Of a stretch of 64,000 nt of DNA, positions 31,600 through 43,752 are shown piece after piece. This DNA is from Meghimatium bilineatum. Taxonomy: Eukaryota > Mollusca > Gastropoda > Stylommatophora > Philomycidae. Made by a program: the position numbers and the translations under genes. Position 1 is the first letter of the stretch. Every line of letters starts with the position of its first letter. Under the pieces are notes generated by a model. That model was given only the letters and a program-made list of their open reading frames with translations, was not told the origin of the DNA and did not search any database. The stretch covers positions 24,667,965 through 24,731,964 of the forward strand of contig CM067309.1 in NCBI GenBank assembly GCA_034231615.1, read 5' to 3'.

Positions 31600-31960
31600 A
31601 CACCTTTATGCATTGTAGCGTCAAGGGTAGAAGAGGTCTCCGGAGACGTCCTTTTTGTGGGTTTCATACTTGTTTGTTTTTCGTTGACTCTTATTTCTGT
31701 AATCCATCTTTTGCATGGTCTGTTCCTGGCTTTGTATCCATCGTGTCTGTATAGCAATGCTTTTTGAAGTGAACTGTCTGATGGTAGTCTGGAAGCATGT
31801 GAAAACCATTTAATCTGTTGTCTTCTGATGTAATCCAGGATTGAAATTGTATTTTTTAGTCTTCTAATGTTTTCATTTCTGATTCTGTCTCTTATTGTTA
31901 CTCCGAGAATAACACATAAACAAGTCATTTCAGTTGAAATAAGTTTCATATTATTGTTCA
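31600..31960 (-). pseudogene. LINE-F 3' fragment
   Basis: The minus strand is open for 124 codons and reads MKLISTEMTCLCVILGVTIR, RDRIRNENIRRLKNTISI, LDYIRRQQIKWFSHASRLPS and NRPCKRWITEIRVNEK. It has the LINE-F order but is a diverged copy. The 5' part is missing. Confidence 0.8.
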
Positions 31961-32540
31961 GATAAAAAGCACTTAAGATACGCCCCTTTCAACCGCCATG
32001 TTAGTTCAGCTTGGCTATATCAGAGCTGTGACATTAACGAAAATTGAGGTTAGGGATCATATAATCCTACCACCAAGACATTAGAAAATATTTTAAAGTT
32101 GGTAAACTAAGGAGGTCGTGATTCAGGTAGACCGGTCCTTCGAGAATTGTTACATCTTCTTCTCGTTCGCACTTTGACAATGTCCACACAGCGAGTCAGG
32201 TTTTTATTAAAAAAATACATTCTGTAATTGAAAGCTCATCTGTGTTCCCATACAGCTTTCTGTGATTGGATAGCCATCTCTTGTGAGTCAGTCAATTGTT
32301 ACATGATATTGTAATAGTGCTTACGTAGAACACAGGCTTCTAGAAAGTTCCACGTGAATACGACTAAAACTAAGGGGTTATACCTTATATTGATTGTTGA
32401 GTAGTGCATTCAAATGTCTAGTATCAATGAAGCAAATAATAAACTCGAAGACCGCGCTTGAATGTTTAAACATTCAAATAAATGGCAGTCGAAAATCTCT
32501 AAGGTGAATCTTTTTCTTCGAAGGTTGCTAAATCGGACAT
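31961..32540. other. No gene recognised
   Basis: Moderately AT-rich sequence without visible motifs. Confidence 0.35.
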
Positions 32541-32552
32541 TTAGAATAGCCC

Positions 32553-32650
32553 ATCGTGCCGGTAAGCCGTAACTTAGACTAACCCATGGTGCCGGTAAGC
32601 CGTGACTTAGACTATACTGGCGCGCCTGTAAGCCGTGACCTAGATCATCT
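32553..32650. repeat. Short tandem repeat, three units of about 35 bp
   Basis: GCCGGTAAGCCGTAACTTAG, GCCGGTAAGCCGTGACTTAG and GCCTGTAAGCCGTGACCTAG follow one another with ACTA/ATCAT joins. Confidence 0.8.
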
Positions 32651-32696
32651 TCTGCCAGGATGACGTGAAATAATCATCATATTGCCGGTTATACAT

Positions 32697-32865
32697 CTTC
32701 TTCTTCTTCAGCGTTGATTCTCAACCTCCTATTGGATCACTCTTGCAGCAGGACAATGGTCCTACTAGATTTCCAGCAGGATGTAGTCCAGAGAATGGAA
32801 ATGCGTTGTGTCACCGTTTTATTTGCGCCAATGGCCGGACACATCCGTCTTCGGCGGGGATTTTA
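32697..32865 (+). mobile_element. SINE-S1 copy
   Basis: TCTTCTTCTTCTTCAGCGTT at the left, ATGGTCCTACTAGATTTCCA in the centre, GGACACATCCGTCTTCGGCG at the right. Nearly full length. Confidence 0.8.
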
Positions 32866-33009
32866 AATATAAGCTAAACAAATTATAGCTTACGAACCCC
32901 ACATTTCTGGGGGCCTCCAAAATATTTTTACATTTCACTATCTATATATTATTAATCCTTAAAAGGCCCCCATATTTCAAATAGTTTAAGTCCCTATCAA
33001 GTCTAAATC

Positions 33010-33945
33010 CGGTCCTGATCCTTTTGCATCATCATTAAGTGCCATCTCCGCAACGAAGGTTGGCTGCAACGTATCTCCAACATCTCCTGTCTCTTGTCTT
33101 GGTGGTGCACTCTGCTAGACTGTAACCTGTCCATCGTGTGATGTTACTCTCCCATTTGTATCTCTGTCTACCTCTTGCTTCCCTTTGACTTTACCCTCAA
33201 GTAAGGTCTTCAATAAGTTGTCATGTCTTTTAATGTGTCCAAAGTATTTTATTTGCCTGATCTTTATTTCTCTTAGTAGTTCCTTCTTCATATTAAGTGT
33301 CTTTAGCACCTCTTTATTTGTTTTCTTCTCTTTGCATGATGTTCTCCCTATTCTTCTATATACCCACATCTCAAAGGCATCAATTTTGCCTTCTAATTGT
33401 TTATTTGGTGTCCATGTTTCTGAGCCATACATTAATATGGAATAGATGTAGCATTTTATAATTCTCATTTTTAACTTGTTTGTAATTTGTTTAGATATTA
33501 ATAATTTCCTCATGTCATTGAAGGTACTTTTAGCCATTCCTATTCTCCTTTTAAATTCTGTTTCACATCTGCCATCATTTGTGACTATGTGTCCAAGATA
33601 TTGATAATGTTTCACTCGTTGAAATTTCTCTCCCTGTATGTTTATGTTTACCCCCTGTTCTTCTGTGTCTTTGCTGATTATCATGGTTTTTGTTTTTTGG
33701 ATATTTATATCCAGTCCATATTCATTACTTGATTTATTGACTTGATCTATTAGTCTTTGTAGTTCATGTTAACTTTCTGCCAAAAGAACAGTGTCATCTG
33801 CATATCTCATGTTGTTTATTATTTTCTCATTGATCTTGAGTCCTGGTATTTCGTCTATATATTTTAAATATATTCTCTGTGTAGATATTAAATAGGATTG
33901 GTGATAAAATACATCCTTGTCTTACCCCTCTTCATATTGAGAATT
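33010..33945 (-). pseudogene. LINE-H fragment (RT catalytic region to C-terminus)
   Basis: The minus strand reads VRQGCILSP (about 33925), IINNMRYADDTVLLAES with the catalytic Asp pair (about 33820-33775, different frame), NEYGLDINIQKTKTMIISKD, QYLGHIVTNDGRCETEFKRR, KCYIYSILMYGSETW, FEMWVYRRIGRTSCKEKK and IKIRQIKYFGHIKRHD. Order and motifs are those of an RTE/BovB-like LINE. One long frame (33684-33115) is intact. Frameshifts in the reverse-transcriptase part and the absent N-terminus make it inactive. Confidence 0.85.
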
Positions 33946-33964
33946 GTTACATCTGGTATCAGAC

Positions 33965-34233
33965 ATATGGTATCAGCGAACAGTAAATCCATTATGTGGT
34001 GTCGATAAGGCTGGACTGAGTTAATCCCGTAGCCAGCTGAAAAATTATTCATTATATATCGGTTTCTACAAGCCCGTAGACGGGGCAGGGTGGAGGTTGG
34101 GGTATTCAATCCCCCCCCCCTTCCCCGAAAAATCAGAACATGCATTGTAAAACTATGAATACAGCTTACAGATGCATAAATTCCCTTCCATTGACTATTC
34201 TTCATCATAAAATACTTTAACTTTACTCACGCA
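33965..34233 (+). repeat. Left copy of a 267-bp direct repeat flanking LINE-G
   Basis: Begins ATATGGTATCAGCGAACAGT and ends CTTTACTCACGCA. It is about 95 percent identical by eye to 35592-35857 in the same orientation. It includes a C run (34110-34120). No coding potential is evident. Confidence 0.92.
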
Positions 34234-35591
34234 CTTAAAAGAAGACAAACAACCCACGTATCTCGGAGTTACTTTTGATGATAAGCTGACATGGAAACAA
34301 CACATGAACAAAGCAACAATAAAAGCAAGGAGGAAGTTAGCTATCCTGAGAAAACTAAGTTGAACCCCATGGGAAGCCAGTGGCATTTGACTTCGTAAAG
34401 TTTGCCAGCAAGGCATAAGACCACACTTGGAATATTTTATGGTGTCCTGCATCAAACACCACATTACAAGATCTAGATAAAGTGCAAAATCAGGCACTTA
34501 GGATATTGTTGGGAGCAGTGAAATCAACACCCATAGTAGAGATGCAGAAAATGGGAAGAATGCAAACACTTGGTGAACGCAGAGACACAAAAGTACTAAT
34601 TAAAGCAGAAAAGTTTCAGTGTATGCCAAGTCATCCAATGAAGGAAATATTCCAACATCTAGCAATGGGGCGACTGAAAAGAAGCAGCTTTATCCACCAA
34701 GCTAAACGACTCCGTAGACAACTTACAGACCTGCCTGAAGTTGGCAGCCACTTAAGGTCTGTACCAGAACAAATCCCTTGGAGTGAAAGGAATGGAATGC
34801 CAATATACATTCAGACCCATGTGAAATGAATACTAAGCGAGGACGAACAGAATAGTGTGCAGCAAAGGACAGTCACCCTCAGTTTCCTGGATGAGGAATA
34901 TCCACAAGATATATGGGTCAGAGTATACACAGATGGGTCAGCACAGAATGCTGTGAGGAATGGAGGTGCAGGTGTATATATAGAATATACACACAAGTCT
35001 AGAGATACGATCAGAACACCAACAGCGAAATTCTGCAATAATTATGATGCAGAAATCCAGGCAATTAGTGTGGCATTTTTTTAAAAACTGCTAAACTCCA
35101 ACACTCTCCTACAGCCTGTGATATTCCTAACATATGCAGGGTCAGTGCTTCAAGGTCTCCTGTCTGTAGGGCTGCCAAGGACCAACCAGATATACCAATC
35201 ACCTGCCGTAAGAGGAGGCAGATAGTAGGGTCAATGGGAGGGCCACAGACACCAACACAAGATGACTATCAAATTGTGAATAGACCAGAAATAGTTATAA
35301 TTCTACGCCTCAGAACAGGACATAACCGACTCCGAAGTCACATGTATACAAAGTTAAGATTGGCAACACGGCCATGTGTACATGTGGACAAGCAGCACAG
35401 AGTGACAAACATATACTTCAAGTGTTTTCAGAGCATGAAACGCTGAGGCAGACATATTAGCCAGAATAAACAACACTGTAATCAAAGCTCTATGGGCCAC
35501 AGTGTGAACTACAAAAGACAGTGAGTTTCATTCAGGAGACAGAATTACAGATATAGACATGTTTCAAGTGAACGAAAGAAGAAAAAGAAGA
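34234..35591 (+). pseudogene. LINE-G copy (RT thumb to C-terminus), many stops
   Basis: Plus-strand words in changing frames: KEDKQPTYLGVTFDDKLTW, KQHMNKATIKARRKLAILRK, VQNQALRILLGAVKSTPIVE, then RVYTDGSAQNAVRNGGAGVY (RNase H start, near 34922), NNYDAEIQAISVA (Glu block, near 35040), a deletion of part of RNase H near 35150-35180, and VIILRLRTGHNRLRSHMYTK. It ends in a GAA-rich tail. It is decayed. The same family at 47030-49470 is longer. Confidence 0.88.
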
Positions 35592-35857
35592 ATATGGTAT
35601 CAGCGAACAGTAAATCTATTTGGTGGTGTCGATAAGGCTGGACTGAGTTAATCCCGTAGCCAGCTGAAAAATTGTTCATTCTATATCGGTTTCTACAAGC
35701 CCGTAGACGGGACAGGGTGGAGGTTGGGGTATTCAATCCACCCCCCCCCCGAAAAATCAGAACATGCATTGTAAAACTATGAATACAGCTTACAGGTGCA
35801 TAAATTCCCTTCCCTTGACTATTATTCATCATAAAATGCTTCAACTTTACACACGCA
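35592..35857 (+). repeat. Right copy of the 267-bp direct repeat
   Basis: Partner of 33965-34233, starting directly after the GAA tail of LINE-G. Differences include a C-run length change and a dozen or so substitutions. Confidence 0.92.
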
Positions 35858-35940
35858 AAAATAAGGAATTACACACGAAAATTGGCGGATGACAATTTTG
35901 TATTTCGTAACCTATTTCCCCCCTCCCCATCCCTAATAAC

Positions 35941-36212
35941 ACTCTATGATGTTCGTCCGTCGTGATCGACGATGACCAAAAACTCAACCATAATAATAAT
36001 AACAATAAATAATAAAATAATAAAGTTAATAGTGCGTTTTTAAATGACTAGCAAGTCCAATGCGCGCACAAAATGTTCTTTTACAGAATTGACAACAATA
36101 GAATGTATCTGTGTGAGGTTGAGATGTTTTTTCTTTTCTACGTGTCCGCTTCTGTCTTGCAGTTTCTTGTCTGAATTCTTCTGCCGCTAGTGCTCCCGTT
36201 CTAATGCTGTAA
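35941..36212 (-). pseudogene. LINE-J 3' fragment
   Basis: Nearly identical to the 3' part of the LINE-J insertion at 51856-52353, including the end GTTCGTCCGTCGTGATCGAC and the AATAATAATAAC stretch. The minus strand codes the end of an E-T-A-R-Q-K-Q basic stretch and a C2H2-like finger. 5' end truncated near 36212. Confidence 0.85.
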
Positions 36213-36244
36213 CGCCAAGCCGAGATATAACAACTGTCCTGGGT

Positions 36245-36625
36245 TTTTAATATATTACAGCAATATAAATAAACCCTTAAAGCAAAATAAATAAACCCTT
36301 ACAGCAAGATAGATAAACCCTTACAGCAAGATAAATAAACCCTTACAGCAAGATAAATACACCCCAACAGCAAGATAAATACACCCCTACAGCAAGATAA
36401 ATACACCCTTACAGCAAGATAAACCCTTTAAAAAAAATTGGTACCACATCCTATCCAGGACGTAGCTATCGACCCAGCATTTGTTGGCTGTGGTGATTTT
36501 TTTAGGCAATATAAATACGTTCATTAGGTTGCCATTGCTTTCTGAACTGTCCGGATGCACAATTGCCTGTACAGCAAGATAAATAAACCCTTACAGCAAG
36601 ATAAATAAACCCTTACAGAAATACA
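36245..36625. repeat. 22-bp tandem repeat interrupted by an unrelated 140-bp segment
   Basis: Units of ACAGCAAGATAAATAAACCCTT (written ACAGCAAGATAAATAAACCC plus TT) or the ACACCCCT variant occupy 36256-36430 and 36570-36620. The segment 36431-36568 is unrelated. Confidence 0.88.
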
Positions 36626-36664
36626 GAGTTAGCTTCTATGTCATTGTTAAAATTATATCGGTCA

Positions 36665-36870
36665 CATGTATGATATTGTTACGATTAGATCTGACAAATC
36701 TATGTTGTTGTTACGATTAGATCTGACAAATCTATGTTGTTGTTACGAATAGATCTGACAAATCTATGTTGTTGTTACGATTAGATCTGGTACATCTATG
36801 ACATTGCTAAGATTAGATCTGGTAATTTATGACATTGCTAAGATTAGATCTGGTACATCCATGTTAATGC
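36665..36870. repeat. 32-bp tandem repeat, about six units
   Basis: Units built on ACGATTAGATCTGACAAATC plus TATGTTGTTGTT. The last units change to AAGATTAGATCTGGTACATC with TATGACATTGCT. Confidence 0.88.
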
Positions 36871-37459
36871 TAAGAATATTCGATTGGATACATTACGGGA
36901 ACATGTGGCTGTTTCTGTTTCAGCGGACAAGCAGAAGATTTTCTGCCAGATAAGCATAAGATTCAACAATTGAAGATGAGCCTTCTTCTGAGACAACCTT
37001 TCAAGTTAGTTAAAAACATATGGCCGGTTCTGAAATGTCATGCCAGTGATTGCTCAAAACCTTGTGATAGACAGAGGTTCAGAAACTACCCACTGATGGT
37101 AGAACCCACTTCTAGTGAGTAGAACATGTTTGTATATCTGTAGTTGTGTATCTTCACATGTTTGTATGTTTACATGTTTTGTTTGCATGTATATCTGCAT
37201 GTTTGTATATCTGTATATTTTGAAGTTGTATTCTACATCACGCCAACATGTGCCATGTAGACTACTGAGTTTTCAAAGTTTTGTCTTATTTATTATCATA
37301 ATTTGTGGATAATATCAAGTATGCTTTCAAGAGCTAATACAATGAAGCTGTCAACTGGATGTATTTTTACTAGTATAAAGAGCAGTGGCGTAGCGTCAAT
37401 AGACGTCGAAACACTTGTCGTCCCCGTTACACAAAGTAAATAACACACACAAATTACTA
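36871..37459. other. No gene recognised
   Basis: AT-rich, with TGTTTGTAT words near 37125-37215. No motif. Confidence 0.35.
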
Positions 37460-37461
37460 TT

Positions 37462-37712
37462 TATTTGCTATAAACATTACAAAAAAGATAAATGCTGGTT
37501 CGTTATTTGACGGTTTTCAGTCCCGAGGATCACACAAAGTATCCGCCCTTGAAGTTTGAAGCCAGGTGCCTTTGGTGTCCACAAAAACTATTTGCTATAA
37601 ACATTACAAAAAAGATAAATGCTGGTTCGTTATTTTACGGTTATCACACAAAGTATCCGCCCTTGAAGTTTGAAGCCAGGTGCCTTTGGTGTCCACAAAA
37701 ACTATTTGGAAA
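37462..37712. repeat. Direct duplication of about 125 bp
   Basis: TTTGCTATAAACATTACAAA...TCCACAAAAACTATTTG occurs twice in a row (37462-37594 and 37588-37712). The second copy lacks a CAGTCCCGAGG-type stretch of about 11 bp. A C run follows at 37748. Confidence 0.85.
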
Positions 37713-37739
37713 AACTACACTGAAAATTTGACATCGACA

Positions 37740-38860
37740 ACCTTTGCCCCCCCCCCCCGCCGCCCAATTAAGTATATGACAATAGGAAAAAAAGACGTCG
37801 CTTAGTGCCTGGTGGAAGCACAATTTGAAAAACCCATTGATATTTAAATATCTGCCGCACTAGATTGCTAACTCTGGCTTCAGACATGGCCGGGCTCGCT
37901 TCAGACCAATCATATGTTTAGAAATAGTGTATTATGACGCGTTTTCATAGAATTGCAAACTGGAAACCTCTATCTGGTTATATCTGTGCATAAGCCATAA
38001 ACTATTATTTGTGTGTGTAATTAATTGTGTATAACTTGAAATATGGAGAAAGTAAGTTTGCCATACTCAAATATTGTTAACATTCTTTTGGGAAGAATGA
38101 AGGGAAGAGCTATCTACCTATTTAAAAAAAAAGTTTCTGGATGTCTCCACTCTAAAGAATCACATTACGCGTAATGTGTAATCCCCAAATTTACTTCAAC
38201 ATCAATAGCACTGTTACAATAGTTTACCATATAATGGCATCAGTTATGTATCGTGTGAACATATCAGTGGACATACTGAGACGTGTTCAAGTTAATGATA
38301 TCATGCCGAGACTGTCTCCAAAATCATGGCAGTCCTGTTAACCAATACACGTAAAGTGTGATTTTCGGCGAATTTGCGCGTATGAGGCACGATAATATAT
38401 CGGTCCACCGGTCTATACGCTGTGGCCCTTGTTTGCTTTGCGGCGTCAGGGGTGGAAGAGTTTTCTGGAGATGGTGTGCTATTTGTAAGACTTCTTGTGT
38501 GCTATGTGTAAGCTCGCCCACCGGGTATAAAGGCGAATTTTAAAACGCGATGTTGACCGCATAAAACACGGTGAAACACGTAAAAACTATCGTCATCCAC
38601 TGCATCTTGATTGGCCTTGCCACTGGTTTCAAATGAGATCCGACAAGAACGTGAGGTCGACATTTTGTACAACTATTCCTCACCTAAACCAAAATCATCA
38701 GTGAAAGTCATTTTCACATCCATGAAAATTCACTTGAATTGAAAAAGGTTTTTCCATTGACATTTAAGTGCATGTAGCGTGCTAACGCTTCTCGATAAAA
38801 CTCGGACACAAATAAGCCCGTTAGACAAACAGCACTGATTGGGAGAGATAGCAAGACATA
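37740..38860. other. No complete feature; LINE-F 3' tip near 38430-38480
   Basis: GGGGTGGAAGAGTTTTCTGG at 38450 matches the reversed extreme 3' coding end of LINE-F (compare 27730). Otherwise unassigned. The 5' end of the hAT element may lie here, but I could not find the inverted repeat. Confidence 0.4.
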
Positions 38861-39189
38861 CTATTGATATAACAGCTCTGGATGAAACGCACCTAGCTTG
38901 TCTCGGTCAGTTCCGCGAAAGTAAAGACGTGAAGCAGGAGTTGGCTTCGCTATTAAAACAGCACTCGTTGGTAAACTAGCAGGTCCACCAAAGGCAATAA
39001 ATGATCGTCTCATGACGGGAAAATGAACATGCTCTTTTGTGAGAAATTGTAACAATCCATCAGTGCGTAAGCGCCAGCGCACGCTGACAGGCCAGTGCAT
39101 TGGCGACCACATCTATGATGAATCTGGAATCGTGTTTGCACGTAGCAAGCAGCAGTACCCAGCATTAAATTATGCAGGCATGTGACCGG

Positions 39190-41565
39190 GTCAAAATTTG
39201 GGATATCACAGTCCCAATGCTAAACGCATTCATGCTGCCGTAGCCCGAATGATAGCCATAGATATGGAGCTTTTTCAAGTAGTTGAACGACCAGGTTTCA
39301 GAGAGTTGATGCATACAATGGAAAAAAGGTATGAATTGCCTTCAAGAAAGTGCTTTGCTGAACATGTCATTCTTGATGTGTAAACATCTGAAGGTAAAAA
39401 TTGCAGCAATGATATCTGACACTGATTACATATCATTCACAACAGATACGTGGACAGCTGAACACACCACTCAGTCATTTATGGGCATCACTGGCCATTG
39501 GTTAACAGACTCATTCGTTCACCGCAGTGTAGTCTTACATTGTACTGCATGTGATGAACATCATACGGCCACGAACTTGCTTGCACATTTTGAAATGATG
39601 CTGGATGAGTGATCAATTGCACGTGAGAAGTGCCAGGATGTTGTGAGAGACAATGCATTTAACATTGCCAAATGCTTTCGTGATGGCAGCTATTCAAGTG
39701 TTTGATGTTTTGCACACACACTGCAGCTGTGTGTGCGTGATGGTCATTCAAGTCTAACGTATGTTTCTGACATCATCAGTATTGGAAGAAAATTGGTACG
39801 ACATTCCAAACACTCTTCTTCAGCAACCAGTCGTTTGCATGAACTTCAAAATGAATTAAACCTACCACAACATCAGCTTATCCAGGATGTGACAACACGA
39901 TGGAACTAAACTTTCTATATGCTACCACGTCTGTTAGAACAACGACGCAGCATCAGCCTGTACTGTGTTGAAATTGATTTGGTAACTGTGTTAACTGCAC
40001 AGCAGTGAGCAGTCACGGAGAATGTGGTAGCTACTTTGGCACCATTTGAAGAACTCACACGTGAAATAAGTGCCTCTCAGGCATCAATATCAGTTGTGAT
40101 CGCGCCCGTGTGTTCCGGGGCCCGAAAAGGTGAGCAAATAATAGCAACACTGTTTACCTTCCACGCATGTCGTAAAAGGCGACTAAGGAGGTTATGGGAT
40201 GAAGTTGGCTGTCCCATCCCATATAGGATCAGTGACCCAAAGCCATGATGGAGTCGGATGTGGCAGGCCGAAAGGCGCAGATATCGCAGAAATGCTGTAA
40301 ACCATGACAACGCATTCCGTTCTCCGGACTACATCCTGCTAATCTGCAGGAGTTTGAGAACGAACGCAGAAGAAGAAGAAGTTGTGATCGCATTAGTGAA
40401 AACACTCATGGCTTTCTTCCAGAAAGAAGGTAGTGATGCCAGGATCAAAACTATGAAAGCAGCCCTGCTTGAAGCTATTAGCATCAGGTTTGCGAACATT
40501 GAATCTAACAGTATTTACACCTGTGCCACACTACTGGATCCTCGATTCAAGTTGTGCTTCTTCGAACGTGGCAGAAATGATGCACGAGCCCATCTAATGT
40601 TAGCAGCTAACTCTATTATTGATTCAGCAAACACAGTCAGTGCACAGGATCCATCAGCTACTAGTAGTAGTACTAGTGTTTTGACTTCTGTGAGCACTGC
40701 CACACAGTACCAGTCCAGCCTATGGAGCTGTTTTGACACAATTGTCGAGGAAAATCCCACCACAGATCGTTCTGCAAGTGCGAAGGCAACAACATTAACA
40801 TTGAGGTGACACAGTACCTGTCAGAGCCACTTCAAACTCGACAGTCAGATCCAGTTTCTTGGTGGCATGCCAATAAGCAAAGATTTCCAAGTATGGCTAG
40901 ACTGGCGCAGGCATTTCTTGCACCACCAACTACAAGTGTACCATCGGAAAGGCTGTTCAGTACTTTAGGAGACATTATCACTAACCACCGTAGTAGCAGT
41001 GTACCACAAAATGCGGAGACGTTGATTTTTCTGAAATACAACTCATCCCTTCTTGACTCTGAGAGTTCAACTTCACAGCCATAATGAAGACTGACTGACT
41101 GAAATAGTGAAATTACTGAATGAATGTATTTCAATAAATTAAATCTGTTCAATGTACTGTTGTTGTGAGTTGTAACTCAGCTGCCAATTTGCCAACTGAA
41201 AACAATGTGAAAAATAAAATACTGAAAACTAAAAATTAAAATTACTAAATTAGCATTATGTGCTTATGTATTATGTTTCATCTGGAACTTATAGAACTTA
41301 ATATTACTTATTCTAATGTAAACATAATTATTTTACATTTAAATGATTTAATATGAGTATATGTCATCATTGTCATGTCTATCGTAATGAACTGCAGTAA
41401 TGAACAGCCGAGTGACTCCACTCACCTAAGTCAAGTGATATAGTACATTATTTAACTTTTATTTTTTTATTTGGAAATCCGGCTCTGGTCGGATCTCACT
41501 TCATAAATTTGACCAAATCCGGCTGAAACCGGATTTCTAAATTTGGAATCCGGTACAGCCCTAGT
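39190..41565 (+). pseudogene. hAT transposase pseudogene, split by a SINE
   Basis: Plus-strand pieces in order: IHAAVARMIAIDMELFQVVE (39225), SDTDYISFTTDTWTAEHTTQ with the first catalytic-type Asp (39417), FMGITGHWLTD, VRDNAFNIAKC (39643), FAHTLQLCVRDG (39715), VTTRWN (39890), then after the SINE LLDPRFKLCFF (40533), and the dimerisation region WWHANKQRFPSMARLAQAFL and PPTTSVPSERLFST (40860-40970), ending NAETLIFLKYNSSLLD. These are hAT hallmarks, ZBED-like in style. At least four stops and one frameshift near 40803 kill it. The probable 3' inverted-repeat end is GGAATCCGGTACAGCCCTAG near 41545-41564. The N-terminal BED finger was not found. Confidence 0.92.
40104..40380 (+). mobile_element. 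SINE-S2 full-length insertion with 11-bp target-site duplication
   Basis: The target GTTGTGATCGC is present at 40093-40103 and 40381-40391 within the hAT gene. The insert starts GCCCGTGTGTTCCGGGGCCC, has the core GTCGTAAAAGGCGACTAAGG, and ends with a GAA tail (GCAGAAGAAGAAGAA). Removing it restores the hAT reading ISVVIALVKTL. The core resembles one I recall from SINEs common in molluscs. That is memory, not a search. Confidence 0.93.
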
Positions 41566-41641
41566 ATCTAGTATCTGAGAACATTGTGTATCTACTATCT
41601 GTGAGTATCATATTGAAAAGAATAAGATGTCATAAATCTGC

Positions 41642-41643
41642 AC

Positions 41644-41691
<48 letters not shown>
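41642..41691. repeat. AAT microsatellite
   Basis: About 16 AAT units in a row. Confidence 0.95.
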
Positions 41692-41692
<1 letters not shown>

Positions 41693-41789
41693 CCATAACC
41701 GGTCAGGGTCATCATACACATCTGTACACATCTCTTGACTCTTGTTTAGAAACTGGCTTCAAAGCACGCGGAGCATTTCCATAAGTGCA

Positions 41790-42848
41790 CTGCCCTCCGT
41801 TCCAGCAGCCATACCAATGTATGCAGACAAAGTCCCAGTCAGATGTTGATTGTGTGATCTTTGGGACTTTCCAAAAACATTACTTTTCCTTCCCTCACCT
41901 CTAGATACCTAACATTATATGTAGGCCTATGTGTAGGTTCTCAGCCTTATCTTAATCTTGAGGTGAATTTGTTACTGCCATCATTAAGTCTGCTTTATCT
42001 CTTCTCAGCAATGTGCCGTCTATCACCGTATTGCCTGCCAATACGTCGGCTCTCTCGTTTCCTCTGACCCCATTATAACCAGGGCAGTATATCCATGTAA
42101 TACTCTGGACAATGGAGTTGTTCAATAAGTCCCACCATTCTCATCTCAGCATGAACTTTTCAATCTTGCGCAACATGCCTTGAGAGTCTTCGAGTATTAC
42201 CGAGTGTGTTAGTGTATCAGTTATCAACCAAGTAAGTGCTGCTGTAGCTCCCTTTATCTCCATTCTCATGCTCGATTTGACAGTAGAAAATGCTGAAGAT
42301 TTCTCAGCCAACTTCACGCCGTTTCTGTAGGCAACATTTGTGTTTCTGTTAACTGAGCCATCTGTGTATATAATTATGTCTCGTAGTTTCGAGTGCAACT
42401 GGGCGAGTTCATGCACTGTAGCCTGGACCCTGACATCCATCCATTTTCAACACGCTTTATCTAGTTCTATTATTACTTTAGTCAGTGATTTCTTCTCAGT
42501 GTCTACCTCCACCCATTCACTGCCCTTTCCTATTTCTTCAAATTCACATACTCTTCGCAGTGTCTTCAGTCTCTGCCATCCATGATCTGCCACGCTCGAT
42601 TCGTTTTCCTTTTGACTCATCTAGGTTTTGGTGTAATGGGTGGTGGTTGCTTTCTGTCATTTTAAGGTACGACCTAACTTGTGCTACCTGATGTACGCTA
42701 ATGATGGAGAGAGCAAGCAGAAATCTCATAGCAGAGATGGGTGTGTCTCTAGTACACCCCAGTACCGCAATCATTGCCTCATTTTGGACTTTTTCCAATC
42801 TATCGACTTGTATCAGTGACAGTGTTAGTAGGCCGAGACCATCGCTCA
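41790..42848 (-). pseudogene. LINE-C fragment (RT thumb to RNase H), interrupted by LINE-B at its 5' side
   Basis: The minus strand reads DGLGLLTLSLIQVDRLEKVQ, AVLGCTRDTPISAMRFLL, GRSWMAETEDTAKS, then RNase H IIYTDGSVNRNTNVAYRN, SSMRMEIKGATAALTW and, further left, CPGYNGVRGNERADVLAG (the usual His is Tyr here). It is related to LINE-A in layout but clearly a separate family. The 5' side ends exactly where a LINE-B copy begins (42849). Confidence 0.85.
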
Positions 42849-43752
42849 ATTAATAAATCCGTAACCCTTCAGGGTCGTAGGGGTACCACATTGGATGCTT
42901 CGACGTACAGAGTCCTCCAACGAATTATATCCTCAGCGATGCGGATGAGTGTAGAAATATCTTACTCTGTCCATTCTTTGATGTCTGTCCATGCCTTTAT
43001 TTTCCCCTCTGCTCCTTCCACCCTCGACAGTTCCCTGCAGTATTGTTTTTGACAAGGAATCGTGCTTGCATACATGTCCGAACCATGCTAGTTTTCGTCG
43101 TTTTACTATTGAAAGCAATGGCTTCTGAACACCTGTACACATCTCTACTTTATTTCTTACGTACATATTGGTCTTATGTTCCCTATAGGAAATTCGTAGA
43201 ATTCGTCTGTAGCCTTTGTACTCGAAAGCCTGTAATCTTCTCTCCATGTCAGCAGTGAGTGTCTCTCATAACCATACGGCACAACAGAAAGCACCAGCGA
43301 CTTATACAGTTTGATTTTCACTCCAACACTGATGTTGCTTTTCCAAATCACAGTTAGCCTTGACAAGGACGCTAAAGCCATCTCCAGCCTTATTTAAGTT
43401 CTGCTTTGCATTTACCATCGCTGCATATACTGTATCCGAGGTATTTGAAGGTATTCACCTCCTCAAGCTTATTTCCATTCATCATGATATTAGTCTGGTT
43501 TTCTGTGTCTCTGCTGTTTACCAAGATTTTGCTCTTATCTGTATTGATTTCCATTCCGTACTTGCTGGTAACTTTTTCCAACTTTGATGTTAATTCTTGC
43601 AATGATCGTTCTGACCCAGCTATAAGATCAATATTATCAGCGAAACGCAAGTTGCAAATAGGGCGGCCTCCAATCGATATAGACGTGTTGTAATCATATA
43701 ATGTCTCTTGTATGATGTGCTCTAAGTATATGTTAAAAAGTACTGGGGACAT
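42849..43752 (-). pseudogene. LINE-B fragment (from the RT active-site region to the 3' end)
   Basis: The minus strand reads MSPVLFNIYLEHIIQETLYD, RFADNIDLIAGSERSLQEL (catalytic box with N for the second Asp), SKYGMEINTDKSKILVNS, NTFKYLGYSICSDGKCKAEL, KSNISVGVKIKLYKSLVLSV and KRRKLAWFGHVCKHDS, then the 3' end with CCCTGAAGGGTTACGG. It reaches further 5' than the other LINE-B copies. The ADD-to-ADN change and several frameshifts mark it as inactive. Confidence 0.88.

Noticed and set aside
38861-39112. A minus-strand 83-codon frame in the hAT region
   Set aside because: It is antisense to the hAT-associated plus-strand sequence and shows no family motif.
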